From contig SFIM01000040.1 of the NCBI GenBank assembly GCA_004556155.1, forward strand, positions 1 to 24,203: DNA of 24,203 bases, written 5' to 3'. The translations under genes and the position numbers were made by a program. Position 1 is the first letter of the stretch. Each line of letters opens with the position of its first letter. This document shows positions 13,137-21,000 of this stretch, one piece after another. Source of the DNA: Clostridiales bacterium. Its GTDB lineage: Bacteria > Bacillota > Clostridia > Christensenellales > Aristaeellaceae. The notes beneath the pieces are model-generated. The model saw only the letters and a list, made by a program, of their open reading frames with translations. It had not been told where the DNA came from and searched no databases.

Positions 13137-14447
13137 ATGGATGCTCCCAAGCGTTATCATTCCGTGCAGCTGGATAAAAGCCGCTGCAAGGGCTGCACCA
13201 ACTGCCTGATGCACTGCCCTACCGAGGCCATCCGCGTGCGCGACGGCCGTGCGCATATCATCGCCGAGCGCTGCATTGACTGCGGCGAGTGCATCCGCAT
13301 CTGCGATTATCACGCCAAGGTGGCCGTGACCGATAAATTTGATACCATCAAGGCCTTCCGTTATGCCATCGCCCTGCCCGCGCCCTCGCTGTACGGGCAG
13401 TTCCGCAACCTGCAAAGCGTGCAGCCGGTGCTGTCGGCGCTGAAAAAGATCGGCTTCGACGATGTGTTTGAGGTGGCGCGCGGGGCGGATATCGTCAGCC
13501 GCGCCATCGCCCAGAAGCTGCGCGAGCCCAACCTGCCCCGGCCGCTGATCTCCTCCGCCTGCCCGGCGGTGGTGCGCCTGATTCAGGTGCGCTTTCCCGA
13601 TCTGATTCCCCACATTGTGGACGTCCGCCAGCCCATGGAGGTGGCGGCGATGATCGCGCGCACGGAGTTTTGCAAAAAGCATAACTGCGAGCCGGCCGAT
13701 GTGGGCGTGTTCTTTATCACGCCCTGCCCGGCCAAGATGACGGCCATCCGCTCGCCCATTGGCCAGCAGAAATCCTGCGTGGACGGGGCCATCTCCATGA
13801 TGGAGATTTACGGCTTGCTGCGCCCCTATATTTCGCAGAACGCGGAGGATGTGGAGGCCGAGGCGACCTCCTATGGCATCGGCTGGGCGGCCTCCAGCGG
13901 CGAGGCCAAGGCCGTGTGCCCGGATAACTCGCTGGTGGTGGACGGCATAGAAAATTGCAGCCGCGTGCTGGAGGAAATTGAAAACAACAAGCTCAGCGAC
14001 CTGGTGTTCTTTGAGGGCAACGCCTGCACGGGCGGCTGCGTGGGCGGGCCGCTGACCTTTGAAAACAACTATGTGGCCAAGAACGCCATCCGCAAGCTGG
14101 TGGATAACGCCCGCCAGCAGCGCCCCGAGCGCCCGGCGCAGAGCGTGCCGGCCTCGATGATGACCAAGTATCCGCTGTATATGGACGCGCCCATCCTGCC
14201 CAACAGCGCCATCCAGCTGGACAGCGATATCACCGTGGCGCTGGATAAGATGGAGCGCATCAATCAGATATTGCAGGATCTGCCCGGCTACGACTGCGGC
14301 TCCTGCGGCTCGCCCACCTGCCGAACCTTTGCCGAGGATATCGTGTGCGGCTATTGCAACGAGATGTTCTGCATCCATAAGCTCAAGGATCGCCTGAAGG
14401 TGATGGCGCAGCAGATGGTGGAGCTGGCGCAGATGAAGCGCGAGTGA
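13137..14447 (+). CDS. Divergent [FeFe]-hydrogenase-like protein, probable redox/H2 sensor
   Basis: A 436-residue iron-sulfur protein. Residues 17-27 and 46-56 form a 2[4Fe-4S] ferredoxin domain (C17, C20, C23, C27; C46, C49, C52, C56). The [FeFe]-hydrogenase large-subunit domain follows with all four H-cluster cysteines: C142 (SSACP), C197 (TPCPAK), C297 and C301 (EGNACTGGC). It departs from catalytic enzymes at three places. Ala141 replaces the proton-transfer cysteine of TSCCP, Thr195 replaces Met of MPC, and Asn295 replaces Met of ExMxC. The C-terminus has a further Fe-S motif (C387, C390, C395, C404). No PAS domain is present. These traits resemble putative sensory (group D-like) hydrogenases. 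AAGGGA precedes the ATG. Maturation genes hydEFG are not in the window. Confidence 0.85.
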   Translation: MDAPKRYHSVQLDKSRCKGCTNCLMHCPTEAIRVRDGRAHIIAERCIDCGECIRICDYHAKVAVTDKFDTIKAFRYAIALPAPSLYGQFRNLQSVQPVLSALKKIGFDDVFEVARGADIVSRAIAQKLREPNLPRPLISSACPAVVRLIQVRFPDLIPHIVDVRQPMEVAAMIARTEFCKKHNCEPADVGVFFITPCPAKMTAIRSPIGQQKSCVDGAISMMEIYGLLRPYISQNAEDVEAEATSYGIGWAASSGEAKAVCPDNSLVVDGIENCSRVLEEIENNKLSDLVFFEGNACTGGCVGGPLTFENNYVAKNAIRKLVDNARQQRPERPAQSVPASMMTKYPLYMDAPILPNSAIQLDSDITVALDKMERINQILQDLPGYDCGSCGSPTCRTFAEDIVCGYCNEMFCIHKLKDRLKVMAQQMVELAQMKRE

Positions 14448-14461
14448 CGCAAAAACAACAT

Positions 14462-14501
14462 AAAAAAGCCTGAGCAGTTTATCGGTTTGCTCAGGCTTTT
14501 T
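14462..14501. terminator. Bidirectional terminator between converging genes
   Basis: AAAAAAGCCTGAGCA (14462-14476) pairs with TGCTCAGGCTTTTT (14488-14501) around an 11-base loop. It has T runs on both strands, serving the hydrogenase-like gene (plus) and the SGNH hydrolase gene (minus). Confidence 0.92.
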
Positions 14502-14518
14502 ATGACGCCTTTTTTCTT

Positions 14519-15181
14519 TTATTCCGCGCAGTGGTTCCAGTCAAAGCCCACGCCGTTTAGCAGCTGGCGGGCAATGAACATGCAGCCCGTCTGGTTGGGA
14601 TGCACGCGATCCCAGGCAATGTTGCAGGGATGCATGTGCTGGAACAGCCCATCCCAGGCAGCTTGCAGATCGATGCAGGGCAGGCGGTACTTTGCGGCCA
14701 GATCGCGGATGATCGCGCCGTACTCGTCCATCCGCGCGCGCATGGGATCGCTTTGATTTGGCTCCATGAAATACGGGGTCATCAGCACCATGCCCTTGAC
14801 GTGGGGCAGCGTGCGCTGAATCAGCGATTCGTAGTTGCGCGCGTATTCGTCGGGCAAAACGTGCGTTTCGGGCATTTGCGGCTGATCGAATTGCCGCCAA
14901 ACATCGTTGATGCCAATGAGCATGCACACCCAATCCGGGTGCAGATCCATTACATCCGTTTGCCAGCGGGCGATCAGATCGCGGGTCTGGTTGCCGCTGA
15001 CGCCCATGTTGATCACGCGCAGCGCAAGCTCAGGGTATACGCTGCCCAGCAGCGCGCCCGCGCAGGCCACATAACTGGTGCCCCAGGCGTTGCGCAGCCC
15101 CTCGCCCACTGGACGCTTGCGCTCATAATCCGAAATGGAGTCGCCGATGAACAGCACGGTGTCGTTCTTCTGAAACAGCAT
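14519..15181 (-). CDS. SGNH/GDSL family hydrolase
   Basis: A 220-residue cytoplasmic esterase or lipase-like hydrolase of the SGNH family, likely acting on acyl or acetyl esters, for example of sugars. The four blocks are present: GDS with nucleophile Ser15 (LFIGDSISDYERKRP), Gly in NMGVSGNQTRD, GINDVW with the catalytic-site Asn, and the Asp/His pair in WDRVHPNQTG near the end. There is no signal peptide. I start at the ATG at 15179-15181, since MLFQKNDTVLFIGDS begins as family members do and AGGAAGGA lies upstream. The gene follows the DUF1292 gene in the same direction, but an intrinsic terminator lies between them. I see no separate promoter, so read-through is likely. The substrate is unknown. 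Confidence 0.88.
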   Translation of the reverse strand: MLFQKNDTVLFIGDSISDYERKRPVGEGLRNAWGTSYVACAGALLGSVYPELALRVINMGVSGNQTRDLIARWQTDVMDLHPDWVCMLIGINDVWRQFDQPQMPETHVLPDEYARNYESLIQRTLPHVKGMVLMTPYFMEPNQSDPMRARMDEYGAIIRDLAAKYRLPCIDLQAAWDGLFQHMHPCNIAWDRVHPNQTGCMFIARQLLNGVGFDWNHCAE

Positions 15182-15203
15182 GGTATTACGTCCTTCCTGC
15201 ATG

Positions 15204-15228
15204 AAAAACACGCCGTATATAGGCGTGT
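15204..15228 (-). terminator. Terminator after the DUF1292 gene
   Basis: ACACGCC (15208-15214) pairs with GGCGTGT (15222-15228). On the minus strand the stem runs into five T. It lies 23 bases before the SGNH hydrolase start, so it may be partial and tune expression of that gene. Confidence 0.7.
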
Positions 15229-15274
15229 TGTGCTTGTGAAAGAGCAAAGGTAACTTAAGCAGCGATGTGTGCGG

Positions 15275-15592
15275 TTATTCGTCGCTGAGCTCATCCAGAA
15301 TATCGCCGTCGGAATCGAAATTGGTTTTGACCACCTCGATCAGCTGCTCCATCAGCTCCTGCTCCACCGGCTCAAATTCCTCGATTTCCTCGCCGTCCTC
15401 ATCCACGCTCTCGGTCACCTTCATCACATAGAACATGACCTCGTCCAGATTGGGGTTGGGCTCCTCGATGTCGTCGCTGAGCAGCACATATTCTTCGCCG
15501 TTGTAGAAAAAGTAGCGGTTTACGCGCAGAATCAGGCGGTTGCCTTCCTCATCTACGCCCTCTACGATGTCCAGACGTTCTTCTTCAGACAT
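15275..15592 (-). CDS. DUF1292 family protein (UPF0473/YrzB-like)
   Basis: A 105-residue, strongly acidic cytoplasmic protein of the DUF1292 family, whose function is not known. The core VDEEGNRLILRVNRYFFYNG then EEYVLLS is the family pattern (an E-F-x-V-x-x-x-F-x-Y-x-x-x-x-Y-x-x-L motif, here slightly altered). The C-terminus is a run of Glu and Asp. In many Bacillota the gene sits beside alaS and ruvX; here it follows the ThuA gene by 21 bp and shares its transcript. AAGGGAG precedes the ATG. The acidic tail suggests a binding rather than catalytic protein, which is inference. Confidence 0.82.
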   Translation of the reverse strand: MSEEERLDIVEGVDEEGNRLILRVNRYFFYNGEEYVLLSDDIEEPNPNLDEVMFYVMKVTESVDEDGEEIEEFEPVEQELMEQLIEVVKTNFDSDGDILDELSDE

Positions 15593-15613
15593 GGGTTTTG
15601 CTCCCTTCTTATC

Positions 15614-16360
15614 TTAGTGGTCGATGCGGTCGCAATCGGGCACGCGCTCCAATTCGCCCACATGCGGGCAATCCAGGCGCGGATTCAGCCCAGCAGGGCG
15701 GGCCACATAGCGCACGGCGTTGCGGATGACGGTACGTACATACTCGTTTTCGTTGTAGGTGGGGTAGGTCTCGTGGCCGGGCTGGAAGTAGAATACCTTG
15801 CCGTAGCCGCGGCGCCATACGCAGCCGCAGCGGAAGATCTGGCCGGACTGGAACCACGCGGACAGCACCAGCTCGTCCGGGGTGGGCACGTCAAAGTGCT
15901 CGCCGTACATTTCCTCGTGCTTTACCTCAAAGTAGGCGGGCAGTCCCTTGGCGATGGGATGCGCGGGGTCGATGACGAAGACGCGCTCACGCTCGCCCAC
16001 CTCGTTCCAGGTAAGGGAGCAGGTGGTGCCCATCAGGCGCATAAAGGGCTTGGACTTGTGGCCGGAGTGCAGCACGATCAGGCCCATGCCGGAGAGCACG
16101 TGCATCTGCACCCGCTTGGCTACCTCGTCGGGCACCAGATGGTGGCGTACATGGCCCCACCATACCAGCACATCAGTATCGGCCAGCACTTCCTCGGTCA
16201 GGCCGCACTCGGGATCATCCAGCGTGGCGGTGCGAACGGTGACGTCCTCGCATTCCAGCATGCGCTTGATAGCCATGTGCAGGCCGTCCGGGTATACGGC
16301 GGCGGTGCGGGGATCGTTTTTTTCATGATAGAATTCATTCCATACGGTTACGCGGATCAT
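15614..16360 (-). CDS. ThuA domain protein
   Basis: A 248-residue protein of the ThuA family, a class I glutamine-amidotransferase-like fold linked to trehalose and other sugar utilisation in some bacteria. Characteristic segments are VTVWNEFYHEK at the N-terminus, DVLVWWGHVRHHLVPDEVAKRV, GLIVLHSGHKSKPFMRLMG, and the EEMYGEHFDVPTPDELV and FYFQPGHETYPTY motifs near the end. The last of these holds the conserved histidine and acidic residues. The family lacks the amidotransferase cysteine and its reaction is unsettled. A strong AAGGAGG precedes the ATG, with an extended -10 promoter further upstream. It heads a transcript with the DUF1292 gene. No sugar transporter or oxidoreductase is adjacent, so the substrate cannot be inferred. 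Confidence 0.9.
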   Translation of the reverse strand: MIRVTVWNEFYHEKNDPRTAAVYPDGLHMAIKRMLECEDVTVRTATLDDPECGLTEEVLADTDVLVWWGHVRHHLVPDEVAKRVQMHVLSGMGLIVLHSGHKSKPFMRLMGTTCSLTWNEVGERERVFVIDPAHPIAKGLPAYFEVKHEEMYGEHFDVPTPDELVLSAWFQSGQIFRCGCVWRRGYGKVFYFQPGHETYPTYNENEYVRTVIRNAVRYVARPAGLNPRLDCPHVGELERVPDCDRIDH

Positions 16361-16395
16361 GGCAATCTGCCTCCTTCATCGCATTACGTATACCT

Positions 16396-16404
16396 ATTAT
16401 AGCA
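16396..16404 (-). promoter_or_regulatory. Extended -10 promoter of the ThuA gene
   Basis: On the minus strand TGC-TATAAT (16396-16404) is an extended -10 element 35 bases before the ThuA start. The -35 region is poor, as is usual for such promoters. Confidence 0.55.
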
Positions 16405-16474
16405 GATCTTGCGCAAAAGCACGATACATTTTGCGCTAATTAAGGGACAAAAAGCGCTCAATTCGCGCGACAGC

Positions 16475-16530
16475 CCGGCGGGTGGCCAGACAAACCAAAA
16501 TTTCCATTTTTCGGGATGAAAACCCGCCGG
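16475..16530. repeat. 9-bp inverted repeat in the divergent gap
   Basis: CCGGCGGGT (16475-16483) and ACCCGCCGG (16522-16530) are perfect inverted arms with 38 bases between them, upstream of the tandem secreted-protein genes. It could be a leader hairpin or operator for the gene starting at 16578. I see no confident promoter for that gene in the 217-bp gap. Confidence 0.4.
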
Positions 16531-16577
16531 TTCGCCGTCTTTATAGATGAAGACCAATCCGAAGGGATGCGAAACCC

Positions 16578-18092
16578 ATGAAGAGCAGGCGCTTTCTTTC
16601 CGCGCTTTTGTGCGCTGTGCTGGCGCTCACCCTGCTGACCCCTGCGGCGCTGGCCAATTCCTGGGGGCTGAAAAGCGGGATGATACTAAACGCTGTATCC
16701 AAAACCCATGATTACGATGAATACACCGCCCTGGCGCAATTGAAGCTGCCGGACGGCGAGGTGGCTGTGATGGCCAGCCGGTATCATGCCGTGCTGCTAT
16801 ATGCCTATCAATTCAAAGGCGAATTGCGGCTGGAGGCTTCGCATACCGCCGTCAAGCAGCCTGAAGAAAAGGACTATAAAAAGGTCAAGCTGCAGGCCGA
16901 AAGTCCCGGCTTTGTGCTCAAATACAGCGATATGGAGCTGCATTTCTTCCCGTGGGTCGGCTACAACCGGCGGACGTACACCCTGCAGAGCGGCAAGATC
17001 GGGAAATTGACCCTGCAGCCAGGGGGCGTAAACAGCGAGTCAACCGGCTGGCTGACGTGCAGCGATGGTGAAAATACCGTCGATTGGTTTGTCGCGGACG
17101 AGAGCGTTCTCACCCTCACGCAGCTGAACCTGCGCCTGTTCCCGCGCACGATGGAGGAGCTGGGCGCCATCATGGAGCTGAAAAGCATCGTTGCCCCGCA
17201 GTGCGAAATCTTTGGCTTGGGCGATGGCGAGGAGGTGCCCGGCGATGCGGGCGCATCCACCGTGCCGGTATATAGCGCGCCCAGCGAAAGCAGCGTGCGC
17301 TTTGCCAAGGGCAAGGCCAGCGTCAACCTGCGCGCGCCCGTTAAGTTCTATGGCTTAAGCCGGGACGAAAGCTGGATGCTGGTTGAATATGAGGTCAGCG
17401 ATCGAACCAGCCGCTTTGGCTATGTCAAGCGCAGCGAGCTGCCGCGCAGCATGGCGCAAACGCAAACCATGATCTTTTCCAGCATCGATATGCCGGTGAC
17501 AATCACGAAGGATACCTATCTGACGGACGATCCCAACGTATCCCAGTATCACCAGATGACCCTCAAGGCAGGCGACGGCGTGCGGCTGCTGGGGCTGCAG
17601 GGCGCATTCTACGCCTATATCGAAACCACTCTGGACGGCAAGACGGTGCGCGGCTTTGTGCCAGCCGCCTGCGTGCGCTATCCCTTGCCCACCGAGGAAG
17701 CGCCTGAGATCGCCGCCCGGCTGGTGGGCGATTGGGAAAGCGCCGGCGGCGGCGAAGTGCTGGGCATTTATACCGCCTTTTTGACGGATGGGCGCATGCT
17801 GACGTACTGGCTGCCGCAGGCAAAAAAGGAAACGCTTTCAGCGCAGGAGCGCAGCCTGTACGGCGTGCCGTCATGGAGAACCTATCAGGTGTACAAATCC
17901 ACCGAGCGTGAGCGCATGAACTTCCGGGGCGAATATGCGTATATTCTGGTGCTTCGCAACCTCGCGGGCTTAATTACCGATTTCTACGCGCTGCGGTTTG
18001 ATACGGACGAGGCTGGCCGCGAGTCCTTTGCCCTTTACTTTGGCGAGGGCGGAGGCAACTACGCACGTTATGATGGCGGTACAAGTCAATAA
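16578..18092 (+). CDS. Secreted protein with SH3-like regions, tandem paralogue A
   Basis: A 504-residue exported protein. Residues 1-26 are a signal peptide (MKSRRF, a hydrophobic core, then PAALA before NSWGLKSG). There is no lipobox or sortase motif. The N-terminal half (about 35-220) is a beta-rich region I do not recognise, with SKTHDYDEYTALAQLKL and FVLKYSDMELHF. Around 245-300 is a bacterial SH3-like segment (VPVYSAPSESSVRFAKGKAS, then VNLRAP and RFGYVKRSELP). A second SH3-like stretch lies at about 305-380 (MPVTITKDTYLTDDPNVSQY, then GKTVRGFVPAACV). The C-terminus (about 385-504) begins RLVGDWESAGGGEVLG and resembles a lipocalin-like or DUF-type beta barrel. A near-copy follows 46 bp downstream. 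The ribosome site GAAGGG is weakish. A wall- or surface-associated role is inferred from the SH3-like parts. Confidence 0.75.
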   Translation: MKSRRFLSALLCAVLALTLLTPAALANSWGLKSGMILNAVSKTHDYDEYTALAQLKLPDGEVAVMASRYHAVLLYAYQFKGELRLEASHTAVKQPEEKDYKKVKLQAESPGFVLKYSDMELHFFPWVGYNRRTYTLQSGKIGKLTLQPGGVNSESTGWLTCSDGENTVDWFVADESVLTLTQLNLRLFPRTMEELGAIMELKSIVAPQCEIFGLGDGEEVPGDAGASTVPVYSAPSESSVRFAKGKASVNLRAPVKFYGLSRDESWMLVEYEVSDRTSRFGYVKRSELPRSMAQTQTMIFSSIDMPVTITKDTYLTDDPNVSQYHQMTLKAGDGVRLLGLQGAFYAYIETTLDGKTVRGFVPAACVRYPLPTEEAPEIAARLVGDWESAGGGEVLGIYTAFLTDGRMLTYWLPQAKKETLSAQERSLYGVPSWRTYQVYKSTERERMNFRGEYAYILVLRNLAGLITDFYALRFDTDEAGRESFALYFGEGGGNYARYDGGTSQ

Positions 18093-18138
18093 GCTGAAAA
18101 GCGTTATTAGGCAAAGGTTCAATTAAAGGAGGATTTTC

Positions 18139-19659
18139 ATGAAAAGCAGACGGTTCATTTCCATTTTCCTGTGCGTGACGCTGCTGCTGACCCTGCCTGC
18201 GCCCGCCGCGCTGGCCAACGGCTGGGGGCTCAAGCGCGGACTGATGCTCAATGCCGTATCCAAAACCCATGATTACGATGAATACTCTGCGCTGGCGCAG
18301 CTCAAGGTGCAGGACGGCGAGGTGGCCGTGATGGCCAGCCGCTACCATGCGGTGCTGCTGTTTGCCTATGAATTTAACGGCAAAACGCGGCTGGACGCCT
18401 ATCATACCGCCGTCTTGCAGCCCGATGAAAAGGGCTATAAAAAGGTAAAGCTCCAGCGCAGGGACCCCGGCTTCGTGCTTCAATACAGCGATATGGAGCT
18501 TTACTTTACGCCGCTGCTGAGCAACGAGGCGCTGACCTACGTGCTGGAGTCCGGTGCCCTTGGCAGCCTGACCCTGCAGGCGGGCGGCGAAAACAGCGAG
18601 CTGACCAGCTATCTGACGGTCAGCGACGGCAAAAACAGCGTGAAATGGTACGGCTGGCAGCACGCCACGCCCTCCCTGGCGGAGTTTAACCTGCGCCTGT
18701 TCCCGCGCACGATGGATGAAATCGGCGCAATACGCGAGCTGATCAATGTGGTTGCGCCGCAGTTTGTGGACTATGAGCTGTATTCAGCCGATGAGATGCC
18801 CGGCGACGCAGGCGCGTCCACCGTGCCGGTGTACAGCGCGCCAGGCGACGGCAGCGTGCGCTTTGCCAAAGGCAAGGCCAGCGTCAACCTGCGCGAGCCG
18901 GCCAAGTTCTATGGCTTTACGCAGGATGGCAATTGGGCGCTGGTCGAATACACGGTCAGCGGCCGCACCAGCCGCTTTGGCTATGTCAGGCGCAGCGAGC
19001 TGCCCAGCAGCGTGACCTGGAAATATAACATTTCCAGCATCGATATGCCGGTGACGGTCACGCAGGACACCTTTCTGACGGACGATCCCAACGTATCCCA
19101 GTATCGGCAGATGACGCTGAAGGCGGGCGGCAGCGTGCGGCTGCTGGCGCTGTATGGCCCATGGTACGCCTATGTGGAGACCACGCTGGAGGGCAAAACC
19201 GTGCGCGGCTTTGTGCCCCGCGCCTGCCTGCGCTGCCCCCTGCCCACCGAGGAGGATCCCGAGGCGGCGCAGCGGCTGCTGGGAGAGTGGCAATGCAGCG
19301 GCGGCGGCGAGATGCTGGGGGACTATGTCACCTTCCAGCCGGACGGGCGCGCCGCGACCAGCGGCCTGCCGCTGGAGAGAATGAAGACGCTTTCGCCCCA
19401 GGAGCGGGCGGAATACGGCGAGCCTGTATGGGAAAGCTATCAGGTTTACAAATCCACCGCGCGCGAGCGCGCGAACTTCTGGAACGAGTGCGCGCATATC
19501 CTGGTCTTCCGCGATAACACTGGGTATATCAGCGGCTTCTACGGGCTGATGCTTGATACGGACGAGGAGGGGCGCGAAGCGTTCTCCGTCCTGTTTGGCG
19601 AGGGCGGAGGCGGATACACGCGCTATGACGGCGACGGCGGCGAGGGCGTGAACGGCTGA
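18139..19659 (+). CDS. Secreted protein with SH3-like regions, tandem paralogue B
   Basis: A 506-residue exported protein, collinear over its whole length with the gene just upstream and roughly two-thirds identical by eye. The signal peptide ends near APAALANGWGLKRG. The same layout follows: the SKTHDYDEYSALAQLKV region, then STVPVYSAPGDGSVRFAKG with RFGYVRRSELP, then DDPNVSQYRQMTLKAGG with GKTVRGFVPRACL, then RLLGEWQCSGGGEMLG to an acidic, glycine-rich end. Several stretches of about 30 bases are identical between the two genes (for example around 16697-16726 and 18258-18287), which suggests recent duplication or gene conversion. The strong AAAGGAGG at 18125-18132 suggests higher translation than paralogue A. 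A terminator follows at 19698. The pair is probably one transcript. Function unknown. Confidence 0.75.
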   Translation: MKSRRFISIFLCVTLLLTLPAPAALANGWGLKRGLMLNAVSKTHDYDEYSALAQLKVQDGEVAVMASRYHAVLLFAYEFNGKTRLDAYHTAVLQPDEKGYKKVKLQRRDPGFVLQYSDMELYFTPLLSNEALTYVLESGALGSLTLQAGGENSELTSYLTVSDGKNSVKWYGWQHATPSLAEFNLRLFPRTMDEIGAIRELINVVAPQFVDYELYSADEMPGDAGASTVPVYSAPGDGSVRFAKGKASVNLREPAKFYGFTQDGNWALVEYTVSGRTSRFGYVRRSELPSSVTWKYNISSIDMPVTVTQDTFLTDDPNVSQYRQMTLKAGGSVRLLALYGPWYAYVETTLEGKTVRGFVPRACLRCPLPTEEDPEAAQRLLGEWQCSGGGEMLGDYVTFQPDGRAATSGLPLERMKTLSPQERAEYGEPVWESYQVYKSTARERANFWNECAHILVFRDNTGYISGFYGLMLDTDEEGREAFSVLFGEGGGGYTRYDGDGGEGVNG

Positions 19660-19697
19660 AAACGCCGATGCGAGAATAAAACAGCTTTTGATCAACG

Positions 19698-19742
19698 GAG
19701 TTGCCCGGATGGCCCTTCATCCGGACAACTCTTTGTTTTTTC
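19698..19742 (+). terminator. Terminator of the paralogue pair
   Basis: GAGTTGCCCGGAT (19698-19710) pairs with ATCCGGACAACTC (19719-19731, one mismatch), followed by TTTGTTTTTT. Confidence 0.88.
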
Positions 19743-19756
19743 CTTTGTTTGCAGCA

Positions 19757-19785
19757 TTGAAAACAAGCGCAAAAAATGTTACAAT
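19757..19785 (+). promoter_or_regulatory. Promoter of the 19816 gene
   Basis: TTGAAA (19757-19762), a 17-bp spacer and TACAAT (19780-19785) lie 30 bases before the ATG. Confidence 0.7.
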
Positions 19786-19815
19786 TCAACCGAGCAAACT
19801 GGGAGGTGGACTGTT

Positions 19816-20919
19816 ATGGGTCTGCAATTTGACGCGAAAACCGGCCTGCCGCTGCAATTGTACTGCGGCGCGTGGGAAAAGCCCGCGGGGCACCTGCAGG
19901 GCATCGCCATGGATGACGAGGGCCGCTATATGTATTATTCCTTTACCGACCGGCTGATCAAGGCTGATATGCGCACGGGCGAAATTGTCGGCTCCGTCAC
20001 CGGCCTGCTGGCGGGCGGCATTTATGGCGGCGGCGCGCATATGGGGTGCCTGGCCTACCATGAAGGCAAGGTGTATGGATCGCTCGAATACAAGGCCGCC
20101 GAAAAGTTTTATGTGGCGGTGTTTGACTGCGCGGCCATCACCCGCATGGATATGGACTATAAAACCCCCGGCGTGATGACCGCCATGTATATGGACGAGG
20201 TGGTGCGCGATTATGTGTGTGAGCTGTCCGCGGGCGAGCATAACAACGCGCCGGATTCCATGGGGCACCGCTTCGGCTGCTCGGGCATCGACGGCATTAC
20301 CTTCGGCCCCGTGCCCGGCGAGGCGGACAAGGGCGTGCGCATGCTGCTGTCCTATGGCATTTACGGCAATACCGCGCGGCAGGATAACGATTATCAGGTG
20401 CTGCTGGCCTTTGATCCCAAGGAATTCGCCGCCGAGCCCTTTGACCAGAACCATCCGCACACCGTCGGCCCGCGGCTGGACCGCAAGCTCTTTGTCTACA
20501 CCGGCAACACCACCTATGGCGTGCAGAACCTGGAATACGACCGCGACACCGGCGATTATTGGATGATCGTGTACGAGGGCAAAAAGCCGCAGTTTCCCAA
20601 CGGCCCGGTCTATCTGGTGGACGGCGCGGCCGCGCCCGTGTGGCAGACGCTGCGGCTGGGGGACGATCCCGAATATGCCGGCATGCGCGGCGAGGTGCTT
20701 GCCCTCAGGCACGCGGGCGTGCTGCATGAGGCAAGCGGCGTGTGGTATCTGCCCAACCGCCCCGATAAGGCCGATACGGGCTTTATCTCCCTGGGGGAGG
20801 ATACCTTCTACGCCGCCACCAATGCCAAGCTCGAGGATAAGCAGACGGGCACCGTGCGTCTGCTGCATCTCAATCGTCAGGATTACAGCTTTGCCCCCGT
20901 CAATGGTATTGAAAATTAA
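19816..20919 (+). CDS. Cytoplasmic protein of unknown function, possibly beta-propeller
   Basis: A 367-residue protein without signal peptide or membrane segment that I do not recognise. It reads as a repeating beta-rich protein: the segments LQGIAMDDEGRYMYYSFTDR, LAYHEGKVYGSLEYKA, VQNLEYDRDTGDYWMIVYEG and HEASGVWYLPNRPDKADTGF each look like propeller blades, with strand-turn patterns around G/D-x-G and W/Y residues. It has several His/Asp/Asn clusters (SAGEHNNAPDSMGHRFGCSG; NHPHTVGPRLDR) that could bind metal or substrate. GGGAGG precedes the ATG, and it has its own near-consensus promoter. The promoter of the apbE operon begins inside its last codons, so the two units are packed but separately transcribed. 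Sugar- or nucleotide-related enzymatic use is possible, but nothing in the sequence decides it. Confidence 0.7.
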   Translation: MGLQFDAKTGLPLQLYCGAWEKPAGHLQGIAMDDEGRYMYYSFTDRLIKADMRTGEIVGSVTGLLAGGIYGGGAHMGCLAYHEGKVYGSLEYKAAEKFYVAVFDCAAITRMDMDYKTPGVMTAMYMDEVVRDYVCELSAGEHNNAPDSMGHRFGCSGIDGITFGPVPGEADKGVRMLLSYGIYGNTARQDNDYQVLLAFDPKEFAAEPFDQNHPHTVGPRLDRKLFVYTGNTTYGVQNLEYDRDTGDYWMIVYEGKKPQFPNGPVYLVDGAAAPVWQTLRLGDDPEYAGMRGEVLALRHAGVLHEASGVWYLPNRPDKADTGFISLGEDTFYAATNAKLEDKQTGTVRLLHLNRQDYSFAPVNGIEN

Positions 20920-20937
20920 AGGGCGGCATGATATAAT
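20909..20937 (+). promoter_or_regulatory. Promoter of the flavinylation operon
   Basis: TTGAAA (20909-20914), exactly 17 bp, then a perfect TATAAT (20932-20937). The -35 box lies inside the last codons of the preceding gene. The expected transcript starts near 20944, about 57 bases before the apbE ATG. Confidence 0.8.
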
Positions 20938-21000
20938 CCGATGTGTAAATCGGTGAAGCATATATCCCGGATTGCCGGGATGGAAAGACGAGGAACCCGA

